A DNA stretch of 64,000 nucleotides, taken from NCBI RefSeq assembly GCF_003576645.1, contig NC_044927.1, forward strand, positions 19,454,217-19,518,216, written 5' to 3'. The notes below the pieces were generated by a model, which saw only the letters and a program-made list of their open reading frames with translations, made no database searches and was not told the DNA's origin. This document shows positions 23,666 to 36,809 of the stretch, piece after piece. The stretch comes from Ipomoea triloba (Eukaryota; Streptophyta; Magnoliopsida; Solanales; Convolvulaceae). The position numbers were made by a program, and so were the translations under genes. Within the stretch, counting starts at the first letter, position 1; every line of letters begins with the position of its first letter.

Positions 23666-24217
23666 CTATTTGTCAACACCGTTTTTGCCAATCTCTTCAA
23701 TTTTCTTCTCCAACAATGTAGCTAACATTGGTCCATCGTGTACCTCACTCGATGCATCAACTAGCTCCAAGAAGAAAGTCCCCTCGGGACTATTGGTAAG
23801 GAAGCTAATCAAGCGTCTACCCCTCCTATCTGTCCATCCATCTGACATGAGTGTGCACCCGAATTCCTTCCAAGCAAGCTTGTGTTTTTCTTTCAACTTG
23901 TCAGTTGCTTGTTTTGCTTTCTCAAGGAGAGGTAATCATAACTCATGAAAGCTAGGAGGCTTCAATCTCGGTCCCATTTGTCCAATTGACTCAACCATAA
24001 TTTCAAAACTCCTTGAATTTTCTATATTGAACGGTATGTCATTCTCATAGAAGAAATATGCTATATGCAACTCGCCATTATACATATCGGGAGTATCTTG
24101 ATATGAGAGAAAAAGGGCTTTGTTTTCACTATCAGCAACCTTACAACCCATTGCATGTCTCTCCAAATAAATATCTATGGACATTAATTGTTGTTGAAGA
24201 CAAGGAGGACAACACAA
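23666..24217 (-). pseudogene. hAT transposase fragment (DUF659 region), broken
   Basis: The minus-strand frame runs for about 184 codons and includes FFYENDIPFNIENSRSFEIM, the motif LMSDGWTDRRGR and FFLELVDASSEVHDG. These are hallmarks of the DUF659 part of plant hAT transposases, which would carry out cut-and-paste transposition. One in-frame TGA interrupts it just after the YHEL-like motif (about 23934-23936). CGA-to-TGA is the likely cause, as expected from CpG decay. The C-terminal dimerisation domain is absent and no TIRs were found. It is adjacent to, and in opposite orientation to, the gypsy pol that starts near 24230. Confidence 0.8.
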
Positions 24218-24229
24218 GTGGTGATGGGG

Positions 24230-24632
24230 TCATGTCTAATCACGTAGTAGAAGAAGACTTATTCGGGAGTGCTTCTCACATCTCGTTACTTGACCTTCCC
24301 TTATTTGCACTGGTGGTATTGACGGCCCAAAAACCATGAAGTTATGGGGAAAGATTTACACCAATGACATCCTTATAATGGTTGGCAATGGAGCAAGTAA
24401 TAATTTTATTTCTCTCAACTAGGTCACTCATGTCTAACAACAACTAGAACCCACGTCAAAGTTCAGAGTTCGATTGGGGGTTAGTCGTCACACTGAGTCA
24501 GATGGTAAATATTCTCAATTGCCAATTAAGCACGTTATAGTCCAAGCGAAATTTTTGCCCAACAACACTCTCAATTAAGCACACTATTGCAACACCACCA
24601 TCAGATCTTTGGCGACCCTCATGGTTTGCTTC
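24230..24632 (+). pseudogene. Ty3/gypsy protease segment (5' part of split pol)
   Basis: Broken frames contain MVGNGASNNFIS, a degenerate form of the retropepsin DSGATHNF motif in which the catalytic Asp is replaced. The sequence runs into the target duplication CAGTT. Joined across the solo LTR to 27898, the reading continues straight into the conserved stretch before the reverse transcriptase, so this is the upstream half of the same pol. Confidence 0.7.
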
Positions 24633-24637
24633 CAGTT

Positions 24638-27600
24638 TGTAACCCCTCACCTATTCCAGTAAGATTAAGGTTCGAAAAATATTTCTTTAGGCTATAACAT
24701 TCATGAGATGATCCTCCGATGCTCCAAAAGAATTATTATAAGTGAGAATAGTCGTTAATAAGCTGCGAACCTACGTACCGGTCGCGAACCGTAAGAATTT
24801 TAGGAACTGGTGTTCGGACCCGATTGTCCTAGGAAATGGATTATTAGACACCATACTATTATTCTTGAATTTCCTATTTAATTAAATTAGCCCATAGCAG
24901 CGAAAATTTATTTTGATCGTACATCGCTAAATTTCGCGGTGTACCGAACCTAGCCCAATTTTAAGTTTCAGTCTAGAATAAATTTTTTGGGTTCGAAAAT
25001 TATTTGATTTAAATTAGTTTCTACCGAGAATTCATCTGTTTTAATCCCTAACTGTCTAGCAAATCTTATCTTTTAAGACTTACCATAGAATTGTGACAAG
25101 TGTCACACTATTTCACCATGTGAATAAAAAGGGATTAATTAAATGGGATGTTTGGATAAGTCTTGCAAGGAATTAAGTGACTAAGTCTTCATTTTTTCCC
25201 ATTTCCCTTGTTATTTCCGAAATAGAGAGAGAGAGTAGAGTGAGATCTTCATCATCTTCATCAAGCTTCAAGACTCCATAGCTAGCAAGTTCTTCATAGA
25301 TCTCCAAATATTCGGTAAAACTTCAATTTTATTCGGTAAATAGCTTTATTTTCCCTCCTAGAACATGAATCTAAGTTAAGATTTCTTAAAATATTTGTTA
25401 TGTGTTGGTGGAATCTTAGGGTTTTAAGGTGAAATTGGGGAAATCAACTCCAAGAGTCTTCTACGAAACTAGTAACCCGGTTGAGGTAAGGAATCCCTTT
25501 AATTGGTTGAGGTTGTTTGAAACTAGATAATTGATAGCTAGGTTATGAATTGTTGTTGACTTGTGTACATGAAAACCTATGTGATGTGAAGATTATGTCT
25601 TAGTTGTATAGCAAGGATATGATAGGTGTACATATACTATGAAGAAGGGGAATTATGTATTTATGTGTATATATATATATATTTATGTGCCGTGTATGTA
25701 TATACATATGTGGGTGTGTGTGTGCCGTGTATATATGTATATGTGTGTGTGTGTGTGCCGAATACATATACATATATATATAAATGGTATAAATGTCACA
25801 TTTTGAGTGTAAGCATATGGTATGTATAAACCGTATATACATGTGTTGATATGAAGAAGTGTGATGCTACGTAATTAGGCACATGTGTTATGTAAGTAGT
25901 GTTGCATATGTGTGAACATATAAATATTATAAGGAGGTGGTATTATGTGCATGTAAAGAATAAATGTACTTGAGTGTTATGCCCATGCTAAGGTTGGGAA
26001 GTGTATATGTTATATGCATTGAGATATAAATGTGTCAAGTATGATACCTATGTGAAAAATGTGGTGTTGAAAGTGTATGATAGTTACACTTGAGTTGCCA
26101 TTGTGAAAGGTTGCTAGTGTACTATCCAAATGTTTTGCAAAAGAAAAGGGAACTTCTGGATTTGGTTAAAGGGGGAATCAATTTCCGAGTATTAGAATTG
26201 ACCCAAGTATGTCCAAAATATTTTCAATGCAAGAAAGGGAAAAGGTAGAAAAATGCTTTTCAAACCTTAGTTCTAATAAAAGTGGTGAAGGACCTTGTTA
26301 ACCTACGGGATAAAGATGGGCTTAAAGTGCCTTTCCCGCATGATGGTTATGTGTATGATCATTCATACTGTGGGCGAAGTCTATTCGCCGAGTACTATAT
26401 CACCCGGAAGGAAAAGGTACTCCTACGGGGGTGCGCACACTTAAGTATAGTCACTCTATGTTCGGGTAGGTGTCGTTCTTATGAACCTAGTGAGGCTAGC
26501 TAGGAATCATTTCAACGCTCCTATAAGTCCAGGGGATCAGTATTAGACCGGGCGATGACCACTGAACCCGAGTTCAACGATCCAAGTGGTCAAAAGTGGA
26601 GAAAGAACTCCAGAGGCTTCACACTTTCTATCTAGGACCAAGTGAAATTTTGAAATATGAATGTAGTTACGCCGTAGCTACGGGAAAGAGAGATGTGATA
26701 AGTATTTAAGTACCCAAAGGTTGTGGGTGATCTTTCTCTTTGAAAAGTGAAAAGTGATGAGTATTTCCTTATGAGGGAAAGATTTTTCAAATAAAGTGAT
26801 TACGAGCAAAATGTGGGATTTGTGTTTTTTTTCCATTACTTACTGGTATGTTTAAATGTTTAACAATACATTCTTTGGGTAAGTAAATGATTATCAAATG
26901 ACCTCGTCAAGAGGGAAAATGATTCGAGATGGTATTGAATTTTGCCTATTGTGTGTGCAAGTTGCTATTTATAACTGTTGCAGGTAGAACCTTTGCCGAT
27001 GAGTAAGGTATAGGGTTTCCATGTAACAATTTTACAAAACCTTTGTTTAGTTTTCAATAACCCGCGGATATCCTTACTTAGCCGTCGTGCTAACTGCACT
27101 TCACTGTGTTCCTAACAGATGCAATCTAGTGTCAGTTCCTGTAGCCCGGTGAATTCCGGAAGTTCACCGGAGTATGTTTGTGAAGGCATGGATTACGACG
27201 TGTACATACAGATGATGGAGGGTGAAGACCCATACGCACCTGGTTATGCTCCTGTAGCTCCCATCAACCCAGATACTCCTGTAGCTCCGTCGGCCCCTTT
27301 TGTTTCTTGCCCTATTATGGATGAGGTCCAGGCTTCTTATGGCTTTTACCCCATAGAGCCTTTAGAGGGTAGCGATCCCCTTGAGTTCATAGTGCATTAC
27401 CCTTACCCTTGGGACCTTAGCCCTCGGGACTCCTGGGAGGAATGGTCGATGGTCATAACCACCTCTCGGTTTTTGGACCATATCACCTAGTACGAGGGGG
27501 AGTGGCACCTGGTCTGGGGAGAGTTCACTGGCCCCGTGTACCGAATGATTGACTAGACGTCGAGTTCTTGGGAGTTTTGTACATTTTTTTTGTAGCCTTA

Positions 27601-27892
27601 GTGTTGGCTAAACATGGCTAGTCGGGTCGTAGTTGACCCTTGATCTGTATTTTGACCCGAGGGGTAAACTCATGTATTTATAAGTGCAAGTATGTATATA
27701 TTGCTTAGTTAAGCTTTTTCAGCTGATATGTATATAAGTGTGTAAGCAACTGTTGGGTGGCTGTTGTGGTTAGAAGAGTTCCCTTTAGCCTGTGCACCTA
27801 GAGTGAGGTTTATCGCGGAATGATAGAACTCTCTCTCTAGGTGTGGCGGTAATTCCCCCGGATGTACGAGAAGGTAGGTCCGGGGTGTTACA
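24638..27892 (+). mobile_element. Solo LTR, 3,255 bp, perfect 5-bp TSD
   Basis: Begins TGTAACCCCTCACC and ends GGTCCGGGGTGTTACA, giving TG..CA and TGTAAC/GTTACA complementary ends. CAGTT duplicates flank it at 24633-24637 and 27893-27897. Size and termini fit the long LTRs of the Tekay/Del chromovirus lineage (inference). It split a gypsy pol between protease and reverse transcriptase. Inside are TG/TA microsatellites (25660-25790) and an ORF at 27119-27490. Confidence 0.88.
27119..27490 (+). CDS. ORF inside the solo LTR (123 aa, function unknown)
   Basis: The ATG directly follows a splice-acceptor-like CCTAACAG. The peptide is Ser-rich at its start, then acidic and Pro/Ala-rich (MEGEDPYAPGYAPVAP), then aromatic (YGFYPIEPLEGSDPLEF, PYPWDLSPRDSWEEW). 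It has no Cys/His finger, no membrane segment and no recognised domain. Its composition looks protein-like rather than random, which is unusual within an LTR. Whether it is translated is unknown. Confidence 0.4.
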   Translation: MQSSVSSCSPVNSGSSPEYVCEGMDYDVYIQMMEGEDPYAPGYAPVAPINPDTPVAPSAPFVSCPIMDEVQASYGFYPIEPLEGSDPLEFIVHYPYPWDLSPRDSWEEWSMVITTSRFLDHIT

Positions 27893-27897
27893 CAGTT

Positions 27898-30416
27898 CGA
27901 ACAAATGATCACCAAATTGTTTTGCAGGTAGATTCATCTCCAATAAATGTGAAATCGTATCGTTATGGACATAATAAAAATATGAGATTGAAAAATTGGT
28001 GGGGGAGATGCTAGTTGTGAGTATCATTCAACCAAGTTCAAGTCCAGTTTTATCAATTAAGAAAAAGGATGGCAGCTAGTGATACTCAACAAAGTTACCA
28101 TGCCAAACAAGTACCACATTCCAATCATACAGGAGATGTTAGATGAATTGCACGGGGCTCGTTACTTTTCTAAAATTGATCTTTGTTCGGTATACCACCA
28201 AATACAAGTTCCACATAATGTGCCCAAAATAGCGTTTCGAACGCACTTTGGCTGTTACGAATTATTAGTATTGACGTTTAGGTTAACCAATGCACCGACT
28301 ACCTTCCCAGCTATAATGAATGACATCTTCCGACCATATTTTTGCCAATTTGTACTAATTTTCTTCGATGACATACATTCAGGTGTATAGTATAACTTGG
28401 GAGGAAGATTTACAACACTTGACAGTAGTATTGGGGATACTTCAAGATCACCAATTGAAGGCTAATGCAAAGAAATGTCAATTTGGTCAAACTGCAATTG
28501 AAAACTTAGGTCATGTTGTTTCTTAGTTTGGGATTGCAATGGATCCATCTAAGGTCTCTAGTGTTCTCCGTTGGCCAATACTAGAATTTGTCAAAGTTGT
28601 TCAGGGATTCTTAGGCCTTATAAGCTACTACTAGATGTTCATTAAAGATTACAGGAAAATAGCACAACCCCTCACGACCCTTCTAAAGAAAGATGTAGGA
28701 GAAAAATCGGTGGCTGCGTAAAAGGCTTTTGAAGACCTCAAAAATGCAGTCGGCACATCTCTTATTTTGGCAACACCAGATTTCTCTCACCCATTCATTA
28801 TTAAATGTGATGCGTCAGGGACAAGGAGTGGCGCGATGTTACTCCAAGGTCATCCACCAATAGCATTTTTTAGCAAAGGACTCTTCGGTTTGATATTGTT
28901 GAAGTCTACTTACAAAAAAGAATTACTAGTCATTAATGGCCCTTGTGCTGACAATTCAACAATGGCGGCCATGTCTCGTAGGGTACTAATTCATAGTCCG
29001 AACAGACCATCATAGCGTCTGCCACTTATTACAGCAACGCATCACCACTCCATCTCAACAAAATTGGATGGCCAAACTCATGGGGTATGACTTTGAAGTT
29101 GTGTATAAGCCAGGCGGTTAAATAATACAACAGATGTTTTGTCTCGTTAGAATGAGGAACTTGAACTGTCGACAGTATCTTACCAATGTGGATAGATTGG
29201 GTTGAATTGGGTACAACCATTGCCAAAAACTCTGACTTAAGTTCTATTGTACAACACCTTCGCAACAACCCAATAAGCCAACCTCCTTTTCAACTTCTTC
29301 AAGGGCGTTTGTTTTATAAAGGATGCATTGTTTTACCAGCCACATCACCTTGGATTAATCGCCTCTTGGAAGAATTTCACTCCACACCATTAGGAGGGAA
29401 CTCTGAAGCTTATCACACATACCGTTGAATAGTTGCCAACTTTTATTGGAAAGGTATGATGAAGCGAACGCAACAATTTGTGGTAGAATGCATGGTGTGT
29501 CAAAATTGCGCATGAATACTGCCTACTTTTTGGACAGAATTTTTTGACAAGTGGGGCACCAAGTTGCGCATAAGTACTATCTACCACCCTCAAACAATGG
29601 CCAATTTGAAATCCTTAATAAATGCCTTGAGCAGTACTTACAATGTATGACCTCCAAACAACCGAAGCAATAGGGATGTTTCCTCCATTGAGTCAAATAC
29701 TGGTACAATACTTCCTTTCATAGTGTTGTTGGCCTGACCCCATTTCGAATGGTGTACGTACAACCCCCACCAAACTTGAAACAGTATTTACCTGGGGAAT
29801 TTAAAGTGGAGGCTATAGTTGAAGAACATGCTGATACGAACGAAATGTTAAGACAACTCCGTCACAACTTACAAAAAGGTTAGAATCGAATGACTAAAGT
29901 AGCAAATGCCAAGAGACGTGAGTTGGAATTCACTGAAGGAGACAAAGTTTTATTGAAACTTCGAGCACATCGACAATCCACAATGCACCATTGCATCAAC
30001 CAAAAGTTGGCCCCTCACTTCTACGGCCCTTTTACGATTATCCAAAAATTTAGTGTTGTTTCCTACAAGTTGGCACTGTCAACAACTGCAAAGGTACACC
30101 CTATATTTAATGTGTCCTAGCTCCGAAGAGTTACAGGAAATCACATGGCAGTGATTGTCCTTCCCAAAGGATGGTTGTGACCGACCAAGGTTATTTTCTG
30201 CAAGACATCTTGAATGTTCGCAAACTACAAGGAATTTCGCATGTTCTAGTGCAACGAGAGGGTCACCCGAAAGTTGACACTACTTGGATGGACGTGTCTG
30301 ATTTCCGAGGTCAGTTTCCCCACTCCAACCTTAAGGACAAGGTTGTTTCTTTGGTGGGTGGCAATATACGCACCCAAGGGAATGGATGGTTTACTCATGC
30401 AAAAAAAATAAAATAA
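27898..30416 (+). pseudogene. Ty3/gypsy pol: RT, RNase H, integrase, chromodomain-like tail
   Basis: Heavily mutated remnant of a chromovirus-like polyprotein that would copy and integrate the element. Reverse transcriptase spans about 27900-28390, with RYFSKIDLCSVYHQIQVP and the catalytic FFDD motif. RNase H lies at about 28770-29015 (IIKCDASGTRSGAMLLQGH). The integrase zinc-binding region is at about 29360-29510 (HSTPLGG..YHTYR..CMVCQ) and core fragments lie near 29530-29700. A GPF-type C-terminal motif (HFYGPFTIIQKFSVVSYKL) is at 29890-30120. A tail at 30171-30416 (VLVQREGHPKVDTTWMDVSD) resembles a chromodomain. Many stops and frameshifts make it non-functional. Confidence 0.88.
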
Positions 30417-30420
30417 AAAA

Positions 30421-31252
30421 AAATAAATAAAAATAAAAAGGTATCAACACAAGAAGGGAAATCAGGAAATCTAAATAGTAAATCAGGCAAATCAGACAAT
30501 CAAAACACATGTCTGGAAGAAGCTTAAATCATGGAACCTGACAGAAATAAATTAGCTCCTTAGTTATCTCCTTTTACTATATTTATTTTCTGCATTGCAA
30601 TATAAATTGTAACCTCCTCAAAAGAAGAGGGGATCCAATAATCTATTCTAAGTTCTAGGATAGCTATAGCAGTTGGACAAGAGTCTAAAACTCTTGTTGG
30701 AGGGTGTGTTATTGACAACCCTATATCTTTTTCCCATTCAATATGTCAATAATTCATTAGAAAAAGAAAACGGTGTAATTACTCTAACGTGACTAATTGT
30801 ATTCCGAATTCACATTCTAGTGGTTTAGAGCATATCCCACCAACATGGTAAAACACTATTTTGGAGTTCCAAAATGAGACCTCGAATGGGTGGAATATGA
30901 TTCTTTTAATAGAACATCACAAATTCAATTTTTGCCAAACACATTTTCAGTAGAACCCGTTGCACAAAGTATAAATAGGTTGGCGCAAAAATTTATGAGA
31001 TGTTTGGTTGGAAAATAAATTTCTTATGAACTAAAATTCTTAAATTTGAGAAAAAAAAAAGTATTTTATGTTGTTTAGTTTGGAAAAATGTTTTTCATAT
31101 AATTTGAATTCCTCACAAAGAGAATATATACTCCATATAAAATACCAACGGATCAAAGAAATAACTATTTATTCATAATTCATTTAAGTAAAACAAACAT
31201 GCTATTAAGAAAGTTAGATGTATGAGAGCATCTCACTCTTTTACATTTGTGA
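30421..31252. other. Probable gypsy 3' LTR remnant and spacer
   Basis: Follows the pol stop. The polypurine-like and T-rich text around 30600-30720 is consistent with a degraded LTR, but no TG..CA ends or TSD are visible. Bases after about 30960 resemble the edge of the ~1-kb MITE family (GAGATGTTTGGTTGGAAAAT). Confidence 0.35.
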
Positions 31253-31261
31253 TATTTAGAA

Positions 31262-32723
31262 GAGTTAATTCCAGCAATGGTCCCCCGACTATGTTGATTT
31301 TCCAAAATTGGTCATTGTCTTTTAATTTGGACGAAAAAGACACTCGATTATTGAATTTGTTCCGGCATTAGTCCTTCTGTTTATAATCCGTTAGTGAGGC
31401 GTTAAGTGTGGGGGTATACGGGTCTTTTCATTTATTGTCTTCTTCATCCTCTTGTTCCCGACCTGAGAACAACGCATCCCCTCATCACCGCCAACTGCTT
31501 TCTCTTCTTTGAGATCCTCACCGTTCCCTGACATTATTCTGGTGAGAATAATGCCGGGAAAAATACCTGGAGAACAAGCTGACATTATTCTGGTGAGAAT
31601 AATCAAGTTATTGGCAAAGATTTTCCATAAAACAAGTTAGATAAAGCTGGGAATTTATTATTGCAAAAGAAAAGAAAAACATATTTCTTATTTAGAAATT
31701 TATTCTAACCTTGATTTTGGAGCAAATAGTTGTCTTGCTAAAGAAATTTCCTCCTTAAGCTCCAACCCCCATCCTCTCTTTCTTCCTTTCATGAGTTATA
31801 TTCCTATAACTTTTTCTGCTGTCTGATATTTGGAGATTATGCTTTTCTTTTGCTACTATTGAGAAGGAAAACTTGGTAATGTAGCAATGGGTTTAGGACT
31901 TTTGAATTTTTATGAGCAATGATTTATGCCTGCAGGAAAACTTTGTATTGAGGTGACTCTTGCATCCAAGATTGCCTTCATCCAAGATTGCCTTCATCTA
32001 AAGTTTTAGCTGGGAAACTAACGCCTAATTTGGGACGCTTCAATGTAATTCCTGAACCCAATTCATTTTATTCTTAGATTTCAAGTTTAAAAAGTTAGAT
32101 TGAGTGCTTACCTTTCATCTTATTTATTCATTCATTCTTTTGGCCTGTTTGGATTTTGGAATTTATTCTTTGGCTGTCTGTGCAAAGATGCTGAGATTTC
32201 TCTCCCTTGACCTTGCATCATGTGGGAGGCTTGTGCACCAGTTCCAACCGTTTTATATCAGCCTTGCAATATCTCAATATCATGCAGGCCTATTTAGATG
32301 GCTCTCATCTTAAACGTCAAGTTGTGGTGCTGGTGTTCAGTCTTTCACTTTTTGGTTTTTTGCCGTTGGTTCTTCTCCATAGAGCTGATGTGGCTCAGCA
32401 AGTTATCTTTTGGCCAATAACTAACCCCCACTGAGTTGTAAATTTGGAGATGGGCTCTGGAATTCTTAGAGCTGATGTCGCTCACTGCGGCCTGAGAGAG
32501 AGATAGAGATCGGAGAGGCAACATGTATATATGACAATCTTAAATGGCGTTGTTCTCAGGCCCTGAACAAGAGAAAGAAGAAGGCAATAAAATAGTCAAG
32601 TGATTATAAACGGAAGGACTAATGCCGGAACAATTTCAATAGTCTCTTTTTCGTCCAAATTAAAAGACAAGAACCAATTTTGGAAAATCAACATAATCGG
32701 GGAACCATGGCTGGAATTAACTC
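31262..32723. mobile_element. MULE, 1,462 bp, ~125-bp TIRs, 9-bp TSD
   Basis: The left end GAGTTAATTCCAGCAATGG and the mirrored right end CCATGGCTGGAATTAACTC stay similar for about 125 bp, including TTTTAATTTGGACGAAAAAG on both sides. Flanks TATTTAGAA (31253-31261) and TATTTCGAA (32724-32732) match at 8 of 9 bases. There is no transposase. The interior is less AT-rich, with a CT-rich leader-like block at 31430-31520, a repeated CTGACATTATTCTGGTGAGA (31528 and 31580) and an intron-end-like TGCCTGCAG near 31937. This suggests a captured gene fragment that I cannot identify. Confidence 0.85.
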
Positions 32724-33105
32724 TATTTCGAATGCAATTGACATTTTAGAAAGTCATGTTGCGGTGGGAGCTAAGTCCATGGAGATTTAAATGAGAGACC
32801 CAGATCAAAAAATAATTGTCAACTAAAAAATGAGCATTCCCTAATCTTGGATTGAACATCACAGTAATATCTATAATAGCATGGAGCTTAACAGCTCTAC
32901 CCATACATGAACGAAACAGATAAGTTCAACATAATGCCAAAATATTTTTAAGATGATTGGAAAATAGACAAGTACCAATACCCATATCAATAGTTTTGGA
33001 CAACTCATACAGTCAAACAATAAAGCAGAATAACAATAATTCCCTTGGTCTTGACATTTCTAAAAACCATCCACTACAAGACTGGCAAATCTTCAGACAC
33101 AAAAT

Positions 33106-35013
<1,908 letters not shown>

Positions 35014-35041
35014 TCACTCTCTTCTTCTTCCTCTGTCTCCT

Positions 35042-35107
35042 CGTTTATAGCTAGGGTTTACAAGAGTTGGGTCTTTACTCTGGAAACAAGAAGCCCAATG
35101 GGCCCGT
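35042..35107 (-). promoter_or_regulatory. L40 promoter: TATA, telo-box and site II motif
   Basis: Upstream of the L40 ATG on the minus strand are CTATAAACG (35042-35050), a telo-box TAAACCCTA (35052-35060) and a GGGCCCATTGGGCTT site II-type block (35091-35106). Telo-box plus site II is the known signature of plant ribosomal protein promoters. The leader between here and the ATG is purine-rich on the coding strand. Confidence 0.75.
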
Positions 35108-35209
35108 TTAGGCTGTATATACTCATCTTCGGCTCACTGAACCCCGGCTCGAATGCCCAATTCCTGCTCAAAATACCCAATGACGTGTTTCTAACACGAT
35201 CGTTTTCAG

Positions 35210-36162
35210 TAGAGCTGTCAAAACGGGCCCAACCCGTGGGCACGTTTACCCGTGCTTTGGGACGGGTTAGGTCGGAGAAATCCCAGCCCGTATAACCCAG
35301 GTGGGAACACGAGTCGGAGAAATCCCAGCCCGTATAACCCAGGTGGGAACACGGGTTATACGGGTTGGCCCGTGGGCTACCCTCAAATGTACTATGTAAA
35401 TGTGGTATTATATTAATATTTTAAAATACTTTGCTAACAAGATTTGAACCCTTGACATTTCATATAACTTACCACTATTAAAACCAACTATACAAAGTAC
35501 TTTCGTTGAACACCTTTATATATAGATATATTTATTTAGATCATTCAAGCATTATATATAATTTATTGATATTAAATTTATTACAAGTATTAATTAATAC
35601 ATTTAATTGTATCTTTATATTAATATATATTAATATTAATATTAATATATAATTTATTAATTTATTTATATTAAATTTATTACTAGTATTAATGAATACA
35701 ATTAATTGTATCTTTATATAAATATTAATATAAAATTTATTAATTTATTTATATTAAATTTATTACTAGTATTAATTAATACAATTAATTGTATCTTTAT
35801 ATAAATATTAATATAAAGTTTATTTATAAAATTAAAATGTAATTATATATAGGTGTGTATGTATGTGTAGTGTGTGTATAATTTGTATATATAAACATAC
35901 ATGGTGTTTATTTAAAAGGTTTGATGTGGTTGGTTGGAAATAGTCTTATACTTCTTGACTAAGAAGTGAAGGGTTCAATTCCTAACTTATGCAAAATAAA
36001 ACAATTTTAATAATATTCATTCAAAAAAATAAAAAATAATAATAATAATAATAATTAACGGGCTGACAGGCTGGCCCGTCAGCCCCGGCCTACACGGGTT
36101 GGGTTGGCCAAATCCCAACCCGTTTGAAAAACGGGCCGGGTTGGCCCGTATTGACAACTCTA
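35210..36162. mobile_element. hAT-type MITE, 953 bp, perfect 8-bp TSD
   Basis: The left end TAGAGCTGTCAAAACGGGCC mirrors the right end GGCCCGTATTGACAACTCTA. GTTTTCAG duplicates lie at 35202-35209 and 36163-36170. Both ends are arrays of CGGGTTGGGC-like subterminal repeats and the middle is AT-rich. A 42-bp unit is tandemly duplicated at 35271-35353. A sister copy is at 44437-45388. It lies just upstream of the L40 promoter. Confidence 0.9.
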
Positions 36163-36247
36163 GTTTTCAGTGAGAAGAGGTTGAAGAATTTTGTTATTTT
36201 TCTTTTTTTTTGAAAAATATTTCATCTACTCTCAAAAACTTACTTCT

Positions 36248-36552
36248 TGTTATAAATATTATACTTAATATGGCCATATTTTAGTATCTGAGCACAACAG
36301 TTGACTCTACTAAGGCTTGAACCCACTCCCATCATCTATGTGAAAGTGTAAACCGAGACACCGGGTGCCACTAGACCACAAGGTCTTTGGCACTAGTGCT
36401 ATATATATATTATACCTTCTCCTGTAAATGTATGGCAAGTGAAATGAAACTCTAACATTTCTCCCTGTTACTTTGTCTCTCTCTTTACATACTATCTCCT
36501 ATCTGCTTACAATTCCTAGTTAAGGAGCTAACAGGCCAACGGGCTTACAGCA
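36248..36552 (+). repeat. 5' LTR, partly replaced by a SINE
   Basis: Runs from TGTTATAAATATTATACTTA to GGCCAACGGGCTTACAGCA, matching the 3' LTR. The segment after GGCCATATTTTAGT is replaced by a SINE until CACTAGTGCTATATAT. The following CGTTAACA resembles a truncated primer-binding region. Confidence 0.8.
36284..36392 (-). repeat. tRNA-derived SINE within the 5' LTR
   Basis: The minus strand reads GACCTTGTGGTCTAGTGGCA, then GAGTGGGTTCAAGCCTTAG, the same A-box and B-box layout as the copy at 10279-10438. Confidence 0.7.
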
Positions 36553-36560
36553 CGTTAACA

Positions 36561-36809
36561 TGTTGTAATTAGCATGCCCGTTGGCCTGTTAGCTCCTAAC
36601 AAGTGAATCATTTGCAGGATTGGATCAATAACATAATATGAGAAGTGTAGAACAATAGAGACATGGAGTAAAGGAGAGTCTTTTCATTAGATCAATCTTA
36701 CCATACAAAGAGGATACACACATATATATAACACTAGTAATAATACAATCATAATGGTGACCATTACAACGGTTACAAATAATGGCCACTAAATACATTA
36801 TTTATAACA
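36561..36809 (-). repeat. Inverted internal LTR copy
   Basis: Read on the minus strand it starts TGTTATAAATAATGTATTTA, contains GGCCATTATTTGTAACCGTT and ends AGGCCAACGGGC...TTACAACA. It is preceded on that strand by the polypurine tract GGGGGAG. It is thus the 3' LTR of a second copy lying head to head with the outer 5' LTR. Confidence 0.8.

Noticed and set aside
25600..25842. ORFs rich in Tyr/Ile/His on both strands
   Set aside because: Translated TG/TA microsatellite inside the solo LTR.
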